NCBI RefSeq assembly: GCF_001661965.1 | Contig: NZ_LYWZ01000020.1 | Coordinates: forward strand, 124,001 to 188,000 | Direction of reading: 5' to 3' | Origin: Croceicoccus mobilis | GTDB taxonomy: Bacteria; Pseudomonadota; Alphaproteobacteria; Sphingomonadales; Sphingomonadaceae | DNA: 64,000 nt | Part shown: piece by piece, positions 1 through 7,488 of the stretch | Numbering within the stretch: position 1 is the stretch's first letter | Layout: each line of letters starts with the position of its first letter | Program-made: the position numbers and the translations under genes | The notes under the pieces: generated by a model | Told to the model about the DNA's origin: nothing | Database searches by the model: none | Seen by the model: the letters and a program-made list of their open reading frames with translations, nothing else

Positions 1-119
1 GGGGAATTGCTGACGATGCGCACCTGCGCCCGATAGCGGGCGGCAACGCGGTAGATCTCGTCCTTTACAGGGCAAGCATCGGCATCGACGAGTATGGTGA
101 CGGGGGTCGCGGTAGTCAT
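1..119 (-). CDS. YaiI/YqxD family DUF188 protein (5' part only)
   Basis: Only the first 39 codons lie in the window; the 3' end runs off the left edge. The visible N-terminus reads [20 protein letters not shown]. This Asp-rich motif with Cys-Pro opens UPF0178/DUF188 proteins, a PIN-like fold family of unknown function (family knowledge). The ATG at 119 is the only reasonable start in frame. It is followed on the same strand by the OsmC gene upstream, with about 75 bases between them. No biochemical role is established, so none is assigned. Confidence 0.8.
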   Translation of the reverse strand, partial: MTTATPVTILVDADACPVKDEIYRVAARYRAQVRIVSNS

Positions 120-194
120 GATGTCATCGCCTACACCCCTGCGCCGGTGCAGGCCATCCCGGCCCCATTGAAAGGGCCGGGACAGATGCACGGT

Positions 195-620
195 TCAGCC
201 TTCGAACTCGGTCTCCAGCGTGATCTCGCAATCGAGCAGCTTCGAAATCGGGCAGCCTTCCTTGGCGCCGGCGGCCAGTTCCTCGAACTTCGCCTTGTCG
301 AGGCCGGGGACCTTGCCCTTCAGCGTCAGTGCGCTTTTCGACACCTTGAAGCCGTCGCCGTCCTTTTCCAGCGTGACATCGCAGCTCGTTTCCAGCGTGC
401 CGTCCTCGTGCCCGGCCTTGGCCAGCGCAAAGCTGGTGGCCATGGTGAAGCAGCTGGCGTGAGCGGCAGCGATCATTTCCTCGGGGTTGGTGCCGGGCGC
501 GTCTTCGAAACGCGTCATGAAGCCATAGGGTGCGTCCAATGCGCCCGACTTGGTGGCGACATGCCCTTTGCCTTCCTTGCCAAGGCCTTCGTAGCGGGCG
601 GTTGCGGTGTTAACGGTCAT
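195..620 (-). CDS. OsmC family peroxiredoxin
   Basis: Predicted thiol peroxidase of the OsmC/Ohr superfamily, which reduces organic hydroperoxides in the cytoplasm. The 141-residue length is normal for OsmC. Both redox cysteines are visible: Cys57 in HASCFTMA and Cys123 in EGCPISK, matching the family's usual pair. I chose the ATG at 620 because a GAAGGA ribosome site sits about 8 bases upstream and the protein then starts MTVNTATARYEG, as in relatives. A TTG at 641 would add seven residues. It stands alone between the DUF188 and PhnA-like genes, all on the minus strand. Confidence 0.93.
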   Translation of the reverse strand: MTVNTATARYEGLGKEGKGHVATKSGALDAPYGFMTRFEDAPGTNPEEMIAAAHASCFTMATSFALAKAGHEDGTLETSCDVTLEKDGDGFKVSKSALTLKGKVPGLDKAKFEELAAGAKEGCPISKLLDCEITLETEFEG

Positions 621-693
621 GGTCTGGTCCTTCGTGGCCAATTGTTGTTCTCGATCAACCAGCGCACGAAGGGCAGGGGAAGTTCCGCGCGTC

Positions 694-1002
694 TCAGCGT
701 TTCTTGACGAATTCCGCGCGCAGGACGAGGCCCTTGATGCCCGGATACTTGCAGTCGATTTCCTGAGCGTCGCCGGTCAGGCGGATACTCTTGATCAAGG
801 TGCCCTGCTTGAGGGTCTGGCCCGCGCCTTTGACCGTCAAATCCTTGATCAGCGTGACCTGATCGCCATCGGCCAGCAGATTGCCCACCGCGTCGCGCAC
901 CTCGACGCTACCTTCGGCGGCCTGTTTTGCTGCCAGTTCGGAAGCAGGCATCCATTCGCCTCTTTCCTCGTCATACACGTAATGTTCGTCGTCATTCGCC
1001 AT
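694..1002 (-). CDS. PhnA-domain protein (YjdM-like) without the zinc ribbon
   Basis: The C-terminal two thirds (about residues 35-102) match the PhnA/YjdM domain: VRDAVGNLLADGDQVTLIKD, then LKQGTLIKSIRLTGD and a terminal GLVLRAEFVKK. The family's physiological role is not established, although its name comes from the phosphonate region of E. coli. Full-length members carry an N-terminal four-Cys zinc ribbon. Here that part is replaced by a short acidic segment (YVYDEERGEWMPASELAAK) with no cysteine cluster. The ATG at 1002 has GGAGG eight bases upstream and is preferred over an in-frame GTG at 1011. Confidence 0.85.
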   Translation of the reverse strand: MANDDEHYVYDEERGEWMPASELAAKQAAEGSVEVRDAVGNLLADGDQVTLIKDLTVKGAGQTLKQGTLIKSIRLTGDAQEIDCKYPGIKGLVLRAEFVKKR

Positions 1003-1075
1003 GGCCCGCACCTCCAGCCGTTTAATCAGTGATGCGGGCCATGGCCGGGATGGCGGCGATGATCAATCGACAGGA

Positions 1076-1603
1076 TCAATTATTCGCTTCGGGAAACCAG
1101 CGCGGCTGGCTCGCTTCGCTTTTCACGCCTGCGGGCAGGGTGATCAGTTCGAGCCATGTGCCCCAGGGAAAGCGGCCGAACCAGACCTGGTTGCCTTCGC
1201 CTTCTTCCGGGCCGAAGCCGTCGACCGGGCCATGGGTCATCACGCCGCCCGCTGCGGTGAACGCATCCTTCGCCGCCTCTATATCGTCGACATACATGCT
1301 GAAGTGATGCAGGCCGCGATCATTGACCCCGGCGGCTTCCTTGCGGCCTTCGCCATTATCGGTGATTTCGAACAATTCGACATTGGGGCCATTGGCAAGC
1401 CGCATCATGCGCATCGATATGACCTGGGTGCCGGGCAGGAGCCCGTTGACCTGCATAAGGTTGGACGCGCGCTGCGGCGTGTCGTTCTTCGTCACCAGCG
1501 AATAAAGCGTTTCTGCGCCGAACGCCTCGACGAAGAAACGCTCCGCCTGTTCGATGTCGGGAACGGTCAGGCCGATATGCTCGATGCCGCGAAAAATGCT
1601 CAT
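1076..1603 (-). CDS. VOC family protein (glyoxalase/dioxygenase fold)
   Basis: A single-domain vicinal oxygen chelate protein of 175 residues. Likely metal ligands follow the family pattern: His9 (IEHIGLTV), Glu76 (VELFEI), His99 or His100 (GLHHFSMYV) and Glu152 (WLELI). VOC proteins act as lyases, isomerases or dioxygenases, and the sequence alone does not fix the substrate. The ATG at 1603 has AAGGAA just upstream. The longer in-frame extension to 1807 reads like out-of-frame sequence and is not used. It is divergent from the urcA-like gene. Confidence 0.85.
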   Translation of the reverse strand: MSIFRGIEHIGLTVPDIEQAERFFVEAFGAETLYSLVTKNDTPQRASNLMQVNGLLPGTQVISMRMMRLANGPNVELFEITDNGEGRKEAAGVNDRGLHHFSMYVDDIEAAKDAFTAAGGVMTHGPVDGFGPEEGEGNQVWFGRFPWGTWLELITLPAGVKSEASQPRWFPEANN

Positions 1604-1842
1604 GGGTTTCCTTCTGGACATGTTTGTGACCGCTTTCGTGACCCAGCGGCCATGCCGGAAGCGATCTGGGGGAGAGTGCTGCAAAAGCGAATGGGAGACG
1701 GTCCGGTTCCACGATGAGAGGGGGATGAGGTCCAAGTGCGACATCTGCTTTATCCTTGCCTTGCCACCATTTGCCGCAGCGCAGCCACGAATTGCTGCGC
1801 TGTGCATAGTATTGCCTTGAACTAGTGCCTATATTTCCAGTC

Positions 1843-1863
1843 CGATCGGTATTTTGCCGATCG
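1843..1863. repeat. Perfect inverted repeat before the UrcA gene
   Basis: CGATCGG and CCGATCG, 7 bases each, flank a 7-base AT-rich spacer. The repeat lies 48 bases upstream of the UrcA-family start codon. It could be an operator or a 5' leader hairpin; the sequence does not decide which. Confidence 0.5.
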
Positions 1864-1911
1864 CGTCACGCCTGCGCACACGAATGCGGGGCGGACATGC
1901 AGGAGAGTAAA

Positions 1912-2271
1912 ATGCCAAACCCCCTCTCGGCCCGCATGGTGGGTCGCCTTGCGCTAACCGGCGCATTCATGTTCGCGGTCGGTGCTACCAGCGCGGTCGC
2001 TGGCGAAGTCGTCGTGTCGCAGGGCGCGCGCGACGTCCGCACGATCGAGGTCAAGGTCGCGGACCTCGACCTGACCCGTGCCTATGACCGCGATACGCTG
2101 GAAATCCGCGTCAACAAGGCCGCGCGCCGCGTGTGCGATGTCCATGGCGGGTCAAAGCTCGACCGGATGGCGGATGCGCGCAGCTGCGTTGCTGAAGCGA
2201 AAAACGGTGCGATGGCGCAGCTTGCCGCTGGCGCGCATTCGGGCAAGATCGCGGTTTCCGCCCGCACATAA
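1912..2271 (+). CDS. UrcA family secreted protein
   Basis: A 119-residue protein with an N-terminal signal peptide (hydrophobic segment ALTGAFMFAVGATSAVAG, likely cleaved after VAG). The mature part carries the UrcA pattern: VKVADLDLTRAYDRDTLEIRV, then a region with two cysteines (RRVCDVHG and ARSCVAEA) that could form a periplasmic disulfide. UrcA proteins are common in sphingomonads and their function is unknown. The start at 1912 is set by AGGAGAG seven bases upstream. A perfect inverted repeat lies in the leader. Confidence 0.8.
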   Translation: MPNPLSARMVGRLALTGAFMFAVGATSAVAGEVVVSQGARDVRTIEVKVADLDLTRAYDRDTLEIRVNKAARRVCDVHGGSKLDRMADARSCVAEAKNGAMAQLAAGAHSGKIAVSART

Positions 2272-2365
2272 GGCTGAACCGGCCAGCATGTCGAACCGGA
2301 ACGGGCAGGGCGGCGGTTTCGTCGTTCTGCCCATCCGCTCGGCTCATGGCCCGTTAAATGGCTCG

Positions 2366-2587
2366 TTACACGGCTGCGTGATGGGAATGCGGCAATAGTG
2401 CGGCAAGGCGCAGTTCCCCGCGCCATGCGCGTTCGTGGAAGAAGAACACCACCGCATTCACGCATGGTTCGACCAGCGCGATCCCGCCTGCGAGCGCCAG
2501 ACTGCCCGTAAATAAATATGCGACCGAAAACCCCACCATCAGGTGCAGGGCAAGGAAGCTGGCGGTCTTGGCAAGGTCATGGGGCAT
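2366..2587 (-). CDS. DUF2061 small inner-membrane protein
   Basis: A 73-residue protein matching DUF2061: a short amphipathic start (MPHDLAKTASFLALHLMVGF) and two predicted membrane helices around residues 9-30 and 32-50, then FFFHERAW, which is typical of the family. Function is unknown. It converges with the UrcA gene (95 bases between the stops) and lies downstream of the pyroglutamyl peptidase gene on the same strand, with a gap of about 110 bases. Confidence 0.8.
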   Translation of the reverse strand: MPHDLAKTASFLALHLMVGFSVAYLFTGSLALAGGIALVEPCVNAVVFFFHERAWRGELRLAALLPHSHHAAV

Positions 2588-2695
2588 GGTACGGGTCCTG
2601 TATTCTCAGGAACCCCAGTTATTGCGAACCTGTCGCAATTGCCAATGGGCAATGTCGCTTTCAGTAATCGGGAAGCATGATGAAACCCTGCGCGC

Positions 2696-3298
2696 CTAGC
2701 GCAGCAATTCGTCCGCGATGATTCCCAGCGCCTGCTGCATCTCGTGCAGGGCCATTTCCCCTGCGCTGTGCTTCGCCAGCGGTGTGCCGACCAGCGCGGG
2801 AAGATGCAGGAACAGCGCACGGGTCGGAAGGCTGCGCGTCTCGACCATCTCAAGCGCGTTGTAATAGAGATGGTTGCAGACATAGGCCCCCGCATCGTCG
2901 GATAGTTCGGCGCGCAGCCCTGCACGCATAAGCCGCTTCTCCAGCGCTTGCGCGTCGCAGGGGGCAGGGCGGTGATGCAGCGCATCGTCTGGCGAGGTAG
3001 GCAAGTCGCCCGCGGCATCGACCAGCGCCGCGCACCGGTTGCTGGCCCGTGTCTCGATCACGGGGCCGGTCGCCTGACGGCTGTAACCTGTCATGATCAA
3101 GACGCGCGGTGCAGGTTCCAGCGCCTGCGCCAGCCTTGCCGGCGCATGTCCATAGCGTGTAGGCAGAACCAGCGTCCGCGCGCCGCGAAGCGTGGCATCC
3201 CCGGCCTCGGCAAGCGAGTGGACCAGCCGCATCGTCGGGTTGTCGGGAACGCCGGGGAAGGGCTCAAACCCGGTGATGAGAAGTTCGGACGCTGTCAT
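2696..3298 (-). CDS. Pyroglutamyl-peptidase I family protein (C15)
   Basis: A 200-residue cysteine peptidase of family C15, which removes N-terminal pyroglutamate from peptides in the cytoplasm. It opens with LLITGFEPFPGVPDNPT, the characteristic Pcp start. The catalytic Glu is probably in VIETRASN, the Cys in DAGAYVCNHLYY and the His in ALFLHLPAL. The order and spacing agree with a functional triad. Specific features around the substrate loop are shorter than in Bacillus enzymes, so the exact specificity is inferred. It is transcribed away from the large Pro/Ala-rich gene. Confidence 0.85.
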   Translation of the reverse strand: MTASELLITGFEPFPGVPDNPTMRLVHSLAEAGDATLRGARTLVLPTRYGHAPARLAQALEPAPRVLIMTGYSRQATGPVIETRASNRCAALVDAAGDLPTSPDDALHHRPAPCDAQALEKRLMRAGLRAELSDDAGAYVCNHLYYNALEMVETRSLPTRALFLHLPALVGTPLAKHSAGEMALHEMQQALGIIADELLR

Positions 3299-3513
3299 AC
3301 GTCCAATATGTGGCGCATCGCCCGGAATGCCAGATTTCCGAAGAAATGCGGCGGAAAAGTGAACGCCGGATTAAACCCTGTTTCACGTTTCTATTATTTC
3401 AGTAGTTTTCGGAAAGCGGCTCGAACCTGCGGGTTTCGGCTTGCCGCTCGCTCTGCTCCGATCGCCGAATTTGGCGCACCATGTTGGAACGAGGTTCAGA
3501 ATGTGGCCGTTTT

Positions 3514-4869
3514 ATGGCAACTATGAACCCGAAGCTGAAACAGTCCGCCCCGGCCACTGCCGCGATTGCCGCTGCACTGGCCCTGTCCTCCTCGCCAGTG
3601 TCCTCCTCGACAGTGCTCGCGCAGAGCGTGCCGACCGGCACCGTGCAGGATCAGCCTGCGGATTCGCCATCACTGGCCGATATCCAGCAGACCGATCCCG
3701 CAGGTGCATCCCCGCCTGAGGCGAACGCCAGTATGGACGCGATCTCTCAGCCCGCGCCGCAGATCGTGGTGCCCGAAGCGGTGCCGCAGCAGGGAACCAC
3801 ACCGGATGCAGCCGCGGCCGAGCCAATTGTGGTTCCGCAGATCGCGCAGACTGCCGATGCTGAACAGCCGGGCGCGAGCGAAGCTACCGGCGAGCCTGTG
3901 TCCCAGCCGGCGGTTTCTGCGCCCGCTCCAGCACCTGCAGCCGCGCCTGCATCGGCACCCGTACCGGCTTCGACGGGCGGTAGCGCGACGAGATCGGCTT
4001 CAACTGCGTCCGCGGGCGAAGCGGTTGCTGCCGACACGGCTCTATCCGTCAACGATAATGCCGTGTCCGTTGCGGATCCGCTGCTCGCGGGCACTGCCCC
4101 GATGGCGGAACCCGTCGCACCCGCGCTTCAGAATGCGGAGGATCGCGATGGCGGTGTTGATCCGATGGTCGTGGCCGGGGCTGGCGCGGCGGGCATTGCC
4201 TTGATCGCATTGCTGCTGCTGCTTGCCTCGCGCCGCCGCAAGACCGTATCGCCGCGCGTGTCCGAGACACGCGAAATGCCGCTGCGCCGTACCCGGCCCG
4301 AACCCGATCCGAGCGCGCCAGCCCGCAACCCCGAACCCGCCCCGCCTGCCGTGGCTGCCGCGATCAGCTCGGCCAGCGATGCCGTCGCCCGCCGCGGCAA
4401 GCCGGACGGACTTGTCAGCGTGCGCGATCCGCGCAGCCCGCGCGGCCCGGTCGTCAAGCGTTCGGTCAGCTTCGGCGACATGCGCCAAAGCGATTCCGCC
4501 GCCAAGGCGATGAACCGGCCCGCCACGGGGACGGTGGCGAAGCCGGAACCTGAACCCGAGTTGGAGCCAGCGGTTCACGCGCAAGACGCCGCGTCGGCTC
4601 CGGTCGAAGCGACCCCCGCGCCGGTATCGGACAATGCCATCGCGCAGGCCAAAACGCCCGAGGGGCGCAGCAATCTCATTGATCGCCTGACCTCGGCGCG
4701 GCCCGATGCGGCCAATCCGTTTCACTCGTTAAAGGCCCGCAGGCGCCGTGCGCGACTGATTCTCCAGACGCTGATGCAGCGCATGAAGGAGAATCCGAAC
4801 CTGGATTTCGCCCGTTTCTATCGCGGTTTCGCGATCAATCACGGCGGCGCGAGCCCGGCAATGGCCTGA
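3514..4869 (+). CDS. Pro/Ala-rich single-pass membrane protein, unknown function
   Basis: About 451 residues. It begins with a signal-like segment (AIAAALALSSSPVSSSTVLAQS). Next comes a long low-complexity Ala/Pro/Val region, one strong membrane helix (about residues 220-240, VVAGAGAAGIALIALLLLLA) followed by RRRK, and a second disordered part. The basic C-terminal end (SLKARRRRARLILQTLMQRM) is followed by FARFYRGFAINHGG and looks folded. The layout suggests a periplasmic stalk, one membrane pass and a cytosolic basic tail. I do not recognise a family. In-frame ATGs at 3481, 3514 and 3523 are all possible, and none has a clear ribosome site. Confidence 0.7.
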   Translation: MATMNPKLKQSAPATAAIAAALALSSSPVSSSTVLAQSVPTGTVQDQPADSPSLADIQQTDPAGASPPEANASMDAISQPAPQIVVPEAVPQQGTTPDAAAAEPIVVPQIAQTADAEQPGASEATGEPVSQPAVSAPAPAPAAAPASAPVPASTGGSATRSASTASAGEAVAADTALSVNDNAVSVADPLLAGTAPMAEPVAPALQNAEDRDGGVDPMVVAGAGAAGIALIALLLLLASRRRKTVSPRVSETREMPLRRTRPEPDPSAPARNPEPAPPAVAAAISSASDAVARRGKPDGLVSVRDPRSPRGPVVKRSVSFGDMRQSDSAAKAMNRPATGTVAKPEPEPELEPAVHAQDAASAPVEATPAPVSDNAIAQAKTPEGRSNLIDRLTSARPDAANPFHSLKARRRRARLILQTLMQRMKENPNLDFARFYRGFAINHGGASPAMA

Positions 4870-4916
4870 TTTTCGGGCATTTGGCGCAAAACCCCTCGCT
4901 CAACTGGGGATAGCGG

Positions 4917-4945
4917 GCGGCGGCCCCCTTCCATGGGGCTGCCGC
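4917..4945 (+). terminator. Terminator-like hairpin without a clear T tract
   Basis: An 11-base stem (GCGGCGGCCCC pairing with GGGGCTGCCGC, one G-T wobble) with a 7-base loop follows the Pro/Ala-rich gene. Only TTC follows the stem, so it may be a stability hairpin, not an efficient intrinsic terminator. Confidence 0.4.
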
Positions 4946-5027
4946 TTCGTGCTTCGCCTAGTGTCTGGAACCTCACGCGGTTGCCCTCTGTTCAAGGAGG
5001 GAGAGATAGCCGCGCGAAAGGAATGAG

Positions 5028-5660
5028 ATGCTTGAACACGTACCCGAATGGCTGGGCGAAGCGCTGCACAATGTGCGCGCGGGCCACAGCAAGCTGGCTG
5101 CCGTAAAGCTCGGCACCGAGGGTGTCGTGGCAGCCGGCGGCATGGAGCTTACCTCTGCCGCGTTTGAAAACGGCGAGGAACTGGACCCGAGTTTCACCGC
5201 CGACGAGGAGGATGCGGTCGCGCCTCCGGTCGAGTGGAACCATATCCCGGCAGAGGCTGCGGAACTGGTCCTGATCGTCGAAGACCCGGATGCCCCGTCA
5301 CCCGAACCGTTCTGCCACTGGCTGGTCTGGGGCCTTGCCCCGCAGCGCGGCAAGCTGATGGAGGGCGAAGTGCCGCCCAAGGTCGGCAAGAACTCCTATC
5401 AGAATTCCGAATGGCTGTTGCCCGATCCGCCCACGGGCCATGGGCCGCATGATTATGTCTTCCAGCTTTTCGCCGTCGATACGCCGATCGACCTTGCGCC
5501 CGGCGCAGGGCGCGGTGCGTTGTTGAAGGCGATGGAGGGGCATGTCGTATCGCTTGCCATCCTCACCGCCACCTATGAACGCGGCGGCAGCGATGACGAA
5601 TGGGACGATCTGGCCGGTGACGATATCGCCGACGATGACGACGATGATGATCTCGATTGA
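5028..5660 (+). CDS. YbhB/YbcL family PEBP protein
   Basis: A phosphatidylethanolamine-binding-like protein of 210 residues. The core motif LVLIVEDPDAPSPEPFCHW (DPDAP) and the later GHGPHDYVFQLFAVD are classic PEBP/YbhB signatures around the anion-binding pocket. Bacterial members have no firmly established role. Two oddities: an N-terminal extension of about 30 residues before the fold, and a very acidic tail ending in a run of seven Asp. The ATG at 5028 has AAGGA upstream. A hairpin followed by TTTT after the stop may end its transcript before the SWIB gene. Confidence 0.88.
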   Translation: MLEHVPEWLGEALHNVRAGHSKLAAVKLGTEGVVAAGGMELTSAAFENGEELDPSFTADEEDAVAPPVEWNHIPAEAAELVLIVEDPDAPSPEPFCHWLVWGLAPQRGKLMEGEVPPKVGKNSYQNSEWLLPDPPTGHGPHDYVFQLFAVDTPIDLAPGAGRGALLKAMEGHVVSLAILTATYERGGSDDEWDDLAGDDIADDDDDDDLD

Positions 5661-5673
5661 GTTTTGAAGGTTT

Positions 5674-5713
5674 CGACGCCCAATCGGAAAAAGGGGCGTC
5701 GGTGTTTTCCGAT
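5674..5713 (+). promoter_or_regulatory. Two mutually exclusive hairpins in the SWIB gene leader
   Basis: Stem 1 pairs CGACGCCC (5674-5681) with GGGCGTCG (5694-5701) and is followed by GTGTTTT, like an intrinsic terminator for the PEBP gene. Stem 2 pairs ATCGGAAAA (5683-5691) with TTTTCCGAT (5705-5713) and ends right against the SWIB ribosome site GAAAGGA. The arms interleave, so the two stems should compete, as in terminator/antiterminator pairs, or else form a very tight pseudoknot. Confidence 0.5.
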
Positions 5714-5727
5714 GAAAGGAATGTAAA

Positions 5728-5979
5728 ATGGCTGCCAAGAACAATGCGATCAACAAGCCCGTGCCCGTTTCGGCCGATCTGGAAGAGATCGTCGGCAAGG
5801 GCCCGATGCCCCGCGGCGAAGTGACCGCGAAGGTCTGGGAATACATCAAGAAGCACGACCTGCAGGCCGCTGACGACAAGCGCATGATCGAGCCCGACGC
5901 CAAGCTGGGCAAGGTCATCGGCACCGAGAAAATCTCGATGTTCAAGATGACCGCTGCGGTGTCGAAGCACCTCGGCTGA
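5728..5979 (+). CDS. SWIB/MDM2 domain protein
   Basis: An 83-residue protein made almost entirely of one SWIB domain: GPMPRGEVTAKVWEYIKKHD, then DDKRMIEPDAKLGKVIG and a terminal MTAAVSKHLG helix. In eukaryotes SWIB domains belong to chromatin remodelers. In bacteria stand-alone copies also occur in chlamydiae, and a nucleoid or topology role has been proposed but is not proven. Start at 5728 with AAAGGA seven bases upstream. The 67-base spacer to the PEBP gene holds two interleaved inverted repeats. Confidence 0.9.
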   Translation: MAAKNNAINKPVPVSADLEEIVGKGPMPRGEVTAKVWEYIKKHDLQAADDKRMIEPDAKLGKVIGTEKISMFKMTAAVSKHLG

Positions 5980-5995
5980 TCGACTGATCATTCGG

Positions 5996-6035
5996 AAACG
6001 GCGGGGCGGTGCGATCAGCATCGTCCCGCCGTTTT
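5996..6035. terminator. Bidirectional terminator between SWIB and DoxX genes
   Basis: AAACGGCGGG and CCCGCCGTTT form a perfect 10-base stem with A and T tracts at its two ends, between convergent genes. It could end transcription from both sides. Confidence 0.75.
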
Positions 6036-6042
6036 CGCTGGT

Positions 6043-6396
6043 TCAGCCGCGCTTTCGCATGGGCAGGGCGCCGCTGCTCCACAGCGCGAGCCAGATCAGC
6101 AAGGGCTGCAACGCCATTCGCGGGAGGTGATAGGCAAGGCCCCAGCCATGATCGGGGCGCGCCATGTCCATGGCGAAATGATGGATGTTCGCCGGAAATA
6201 CGCAAAGCGCGTAAAGCGCGAGTGCCGCGCCCGCCAGCCGGCGCAGACCTTGCGACCATGGCTGCGCCAGCGCCAGTGCGCCTGCCAGTTCGGCCATACC
6301 GGTCGCAAGGATCACCTGCTGCGGCCATGGCACCCAGCCGGGCGTGATTTTCACGAAAATATCCGGGCTGACGAGGTGCATGACCCCGGCGATCAC
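6043..6396 (-). CDS. DoxX family membrane protein
   Basis: A small protein of the DoxX/MauE-like superfamily with four predicted membrane helices. It shows VMHLVSPDIFVKITPGWVP near the start, the PWPQQVILATGMAELAGA helix and FPANIHHFAMD, all typical of the family. Its function is unknown; some members take part in redox or surfactant processes. The only ATG/GTG/TTG start in frame is the GTG at 6396, which cuts into the first helix. The frame stays open upstream (LARAALALLYVIAG would complete that helix), so a non-canonical start near 6450 is possible. Confidence 0.8.
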   Translation of the reverse strand: MIAGVMHLVSPDIFVKITPGWVPWPQQVILATGMAELAGALALAQPWSQGLRRLAGAALALYALCVFPANIHHFAMDMARPDHGWGLAYHLPRMALQPLLIWLALWSSGALPMRKRG

Positions 6397-6461
6397 ATAG
6401 AGCAGCGCCAGGGCCGCACGGGCGACGCGCTTTGCGCCGCTGTCGGAGCGCGATGCCAGGA

Positions 6462-6968
6462 TCAGGTTTCGTCCACGCTGCGGCTGCGACGGCGGCCAAA
6501 ACGGACGCGCTTATAGTCGATATGGCCCAGTATGCGCACGAAATAAGCCGTCGACCAGCCAAGCATGATCACGCCCGAGATGCTCTCCAGCGCGCCGACA
6601 TTGCGCCACATCGGATCGATCAGCGCATCGTTATAGCCGACGGTGGAATAGCTGATGATCGAGAAATATAGTGCTGACGACAGATCAGGCAGGGCGTCGA
6701 CGAAGAGGTAGAACAGGGCGAACAGCCAGATTTCCACCCCGTGGATGACAAAGAGCGTCAGCACCAGCATGATGGTGATCAATATGCCATGAATGCTCAC
6801 GGGCGGCAGGTGGGTAACGCGGTTGGGATCATCCGACGGACGGATCAGCTTGGTGATGAAGGCGAGGCCGAGGCCATGAATGACGATGCACACCGTGGCC
6901 AGTAACGTGGCGGCCAGCAACTCCTTGCCCAATTGGTAGTAGGCCGCATCGGCCAGTTGATCCACCAT
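6462..6968 (-). CDS. Two-helix ion channel (K+ channel-like pore) protein
   Basis: A 168-residue membrane protein with a membrane helix at about 17-40, a second at about 58-78, a pore helix and selectivity filter with TVGY at residues 109-112, and a last helix at about 125-145. This matches the Ion_trans_2 potassium channel pore. There is no cytoplasmic RCK or cyclic-nucleotide domain, so gating is not evident. The ATG at 6968 has GGGGAG eight bases upstream. The stop overlaps the region where the DoxX gene should begin, so the two are probably co-transcribed. Confidence 0.85.
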   Translation of the reverse strand: MVDQLADAAYYQLGKELLAATLLATVCIVIHGLGLAFITKLIRPSDDPNRVTHLPPVSIHGILITIMLVLTLFVIHGVEIWLFALFYLFVDALPDLSSALYFSIISYSTVGYNDALIDPMWRNVGALESISGVIMLGWSTAYFVRILGHIDYKRVRFGRRRSRSVDET

Positions 6969-7074
6969 CGCTCGGCTCCCCCCCCTTGCTGATGCCGATG
7001 GCGCACGCCGAAAACGCGCGCAGCCTTATCGTCAGGCTTTGCGCGAAAGGGCGCGCATCGGCAAGCTTTCGCGC

Positions 7075-7254
7075 CTATTTGTGCTCGGGCAGGTCCTCGC
7101 GGCTGGTGGAGGCGTAGTCCTCAAGCTCGTCCTCGCTCATGCTGTCGTACATTTCTTTCGATGCACCCTGCAGGTCCGAAACCTTCGTATCGCCGCGCTT
7201 GGCCGAGAGCGCAGCACCGGCGGCACGCTGCTGCGCTTTCGATTGGGCGGGCAT
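7075..7254 (-). CDS. DUF3008 small hydrophilic protein
   Basis: A 59-residue protein: MPAQSKAQQRAAGAALSAKR, then GDTKVSDLQGASKEMYDSM and an acidic end EDYASTSREDLPEHK. This is the DUF3008 pattern, a hydrophilic, probably disordered protein found in many alphaproteobacteria; its function is unknown. Its ATG (7254) overlaps the stop of the DUF2945 gene by one base (TGATG), so the two are translationally coupled in a three-gene unit. Confidence 0.8.
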   Translation of the reverse strand: MPAQSKAQQRAAGAALSAKRGDTKVSDLQGASKEMYDSMSEDELEDYASTSREDLPEHK

Positions 7255-7484
7255 CAGCTGGCCGCCTCGATCTCGGAGCCAAGCTTCAGCACCTCGTCGC
7301 CGTCCTCCTGCTCGATCAGATAGGCAGGATTGTCCTCGCTACCCTTCTTCTTGATCTTCGAGCCTTGAAGCGTGCGCTCGACTTCTTCCTCGAAACGCTC
7401 TTTCACCTGCCCCTTGGCGGTGCCATTGCCCCAGCTCCACTGAACATGCTGGCGCGTCTGGAAGCTCTTGTCCTTGGCGGCCAT
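7254..7484 (-). CDS. DUF2945 (TUDOR-like) protein
   Basis: A 76-residue protein with the DUF2945 signature FQTRQHVQWSWGNGTAKGQV, a short beta-barrel like those in so-called hypervirulence-associated TUDOR proteins, followed by VERTLQGSKIKKKGSEDNPA and YLIEQEDGDEVLKLGSE. The name comes from a fungal annotation; the bacterial function is unknown. It lies 4 bases after the small membrane protein gene and overlaps the DUF3008 gene by one base, suggesting one transcript. Confidence 0.82.
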   Translation of the reverse strand: MAAKDKSFQTRQHVQWSWGNGTAKGQVKERFEEEVERTLQGSKIKKKGSEDNPAYLIEQEDGDEVLKLGSEIEAAS

Positions 7485-7488
7485 GGAC

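Noticed and set aside
2082-2465. A 127-residue minus-strand frame over the UrcA gene end
   Set aside because: Arg/Pro/Ser-rich shadow frame. It overlaps both the UrcA and DUF2061 genes and matches no family.
4917-4945. An efficient intrinsic terminator after the Pro/Ala-rich gene
   Set aside because: The stem is good but lacks a T tract, so I list it only as a terminator-like hairpin.
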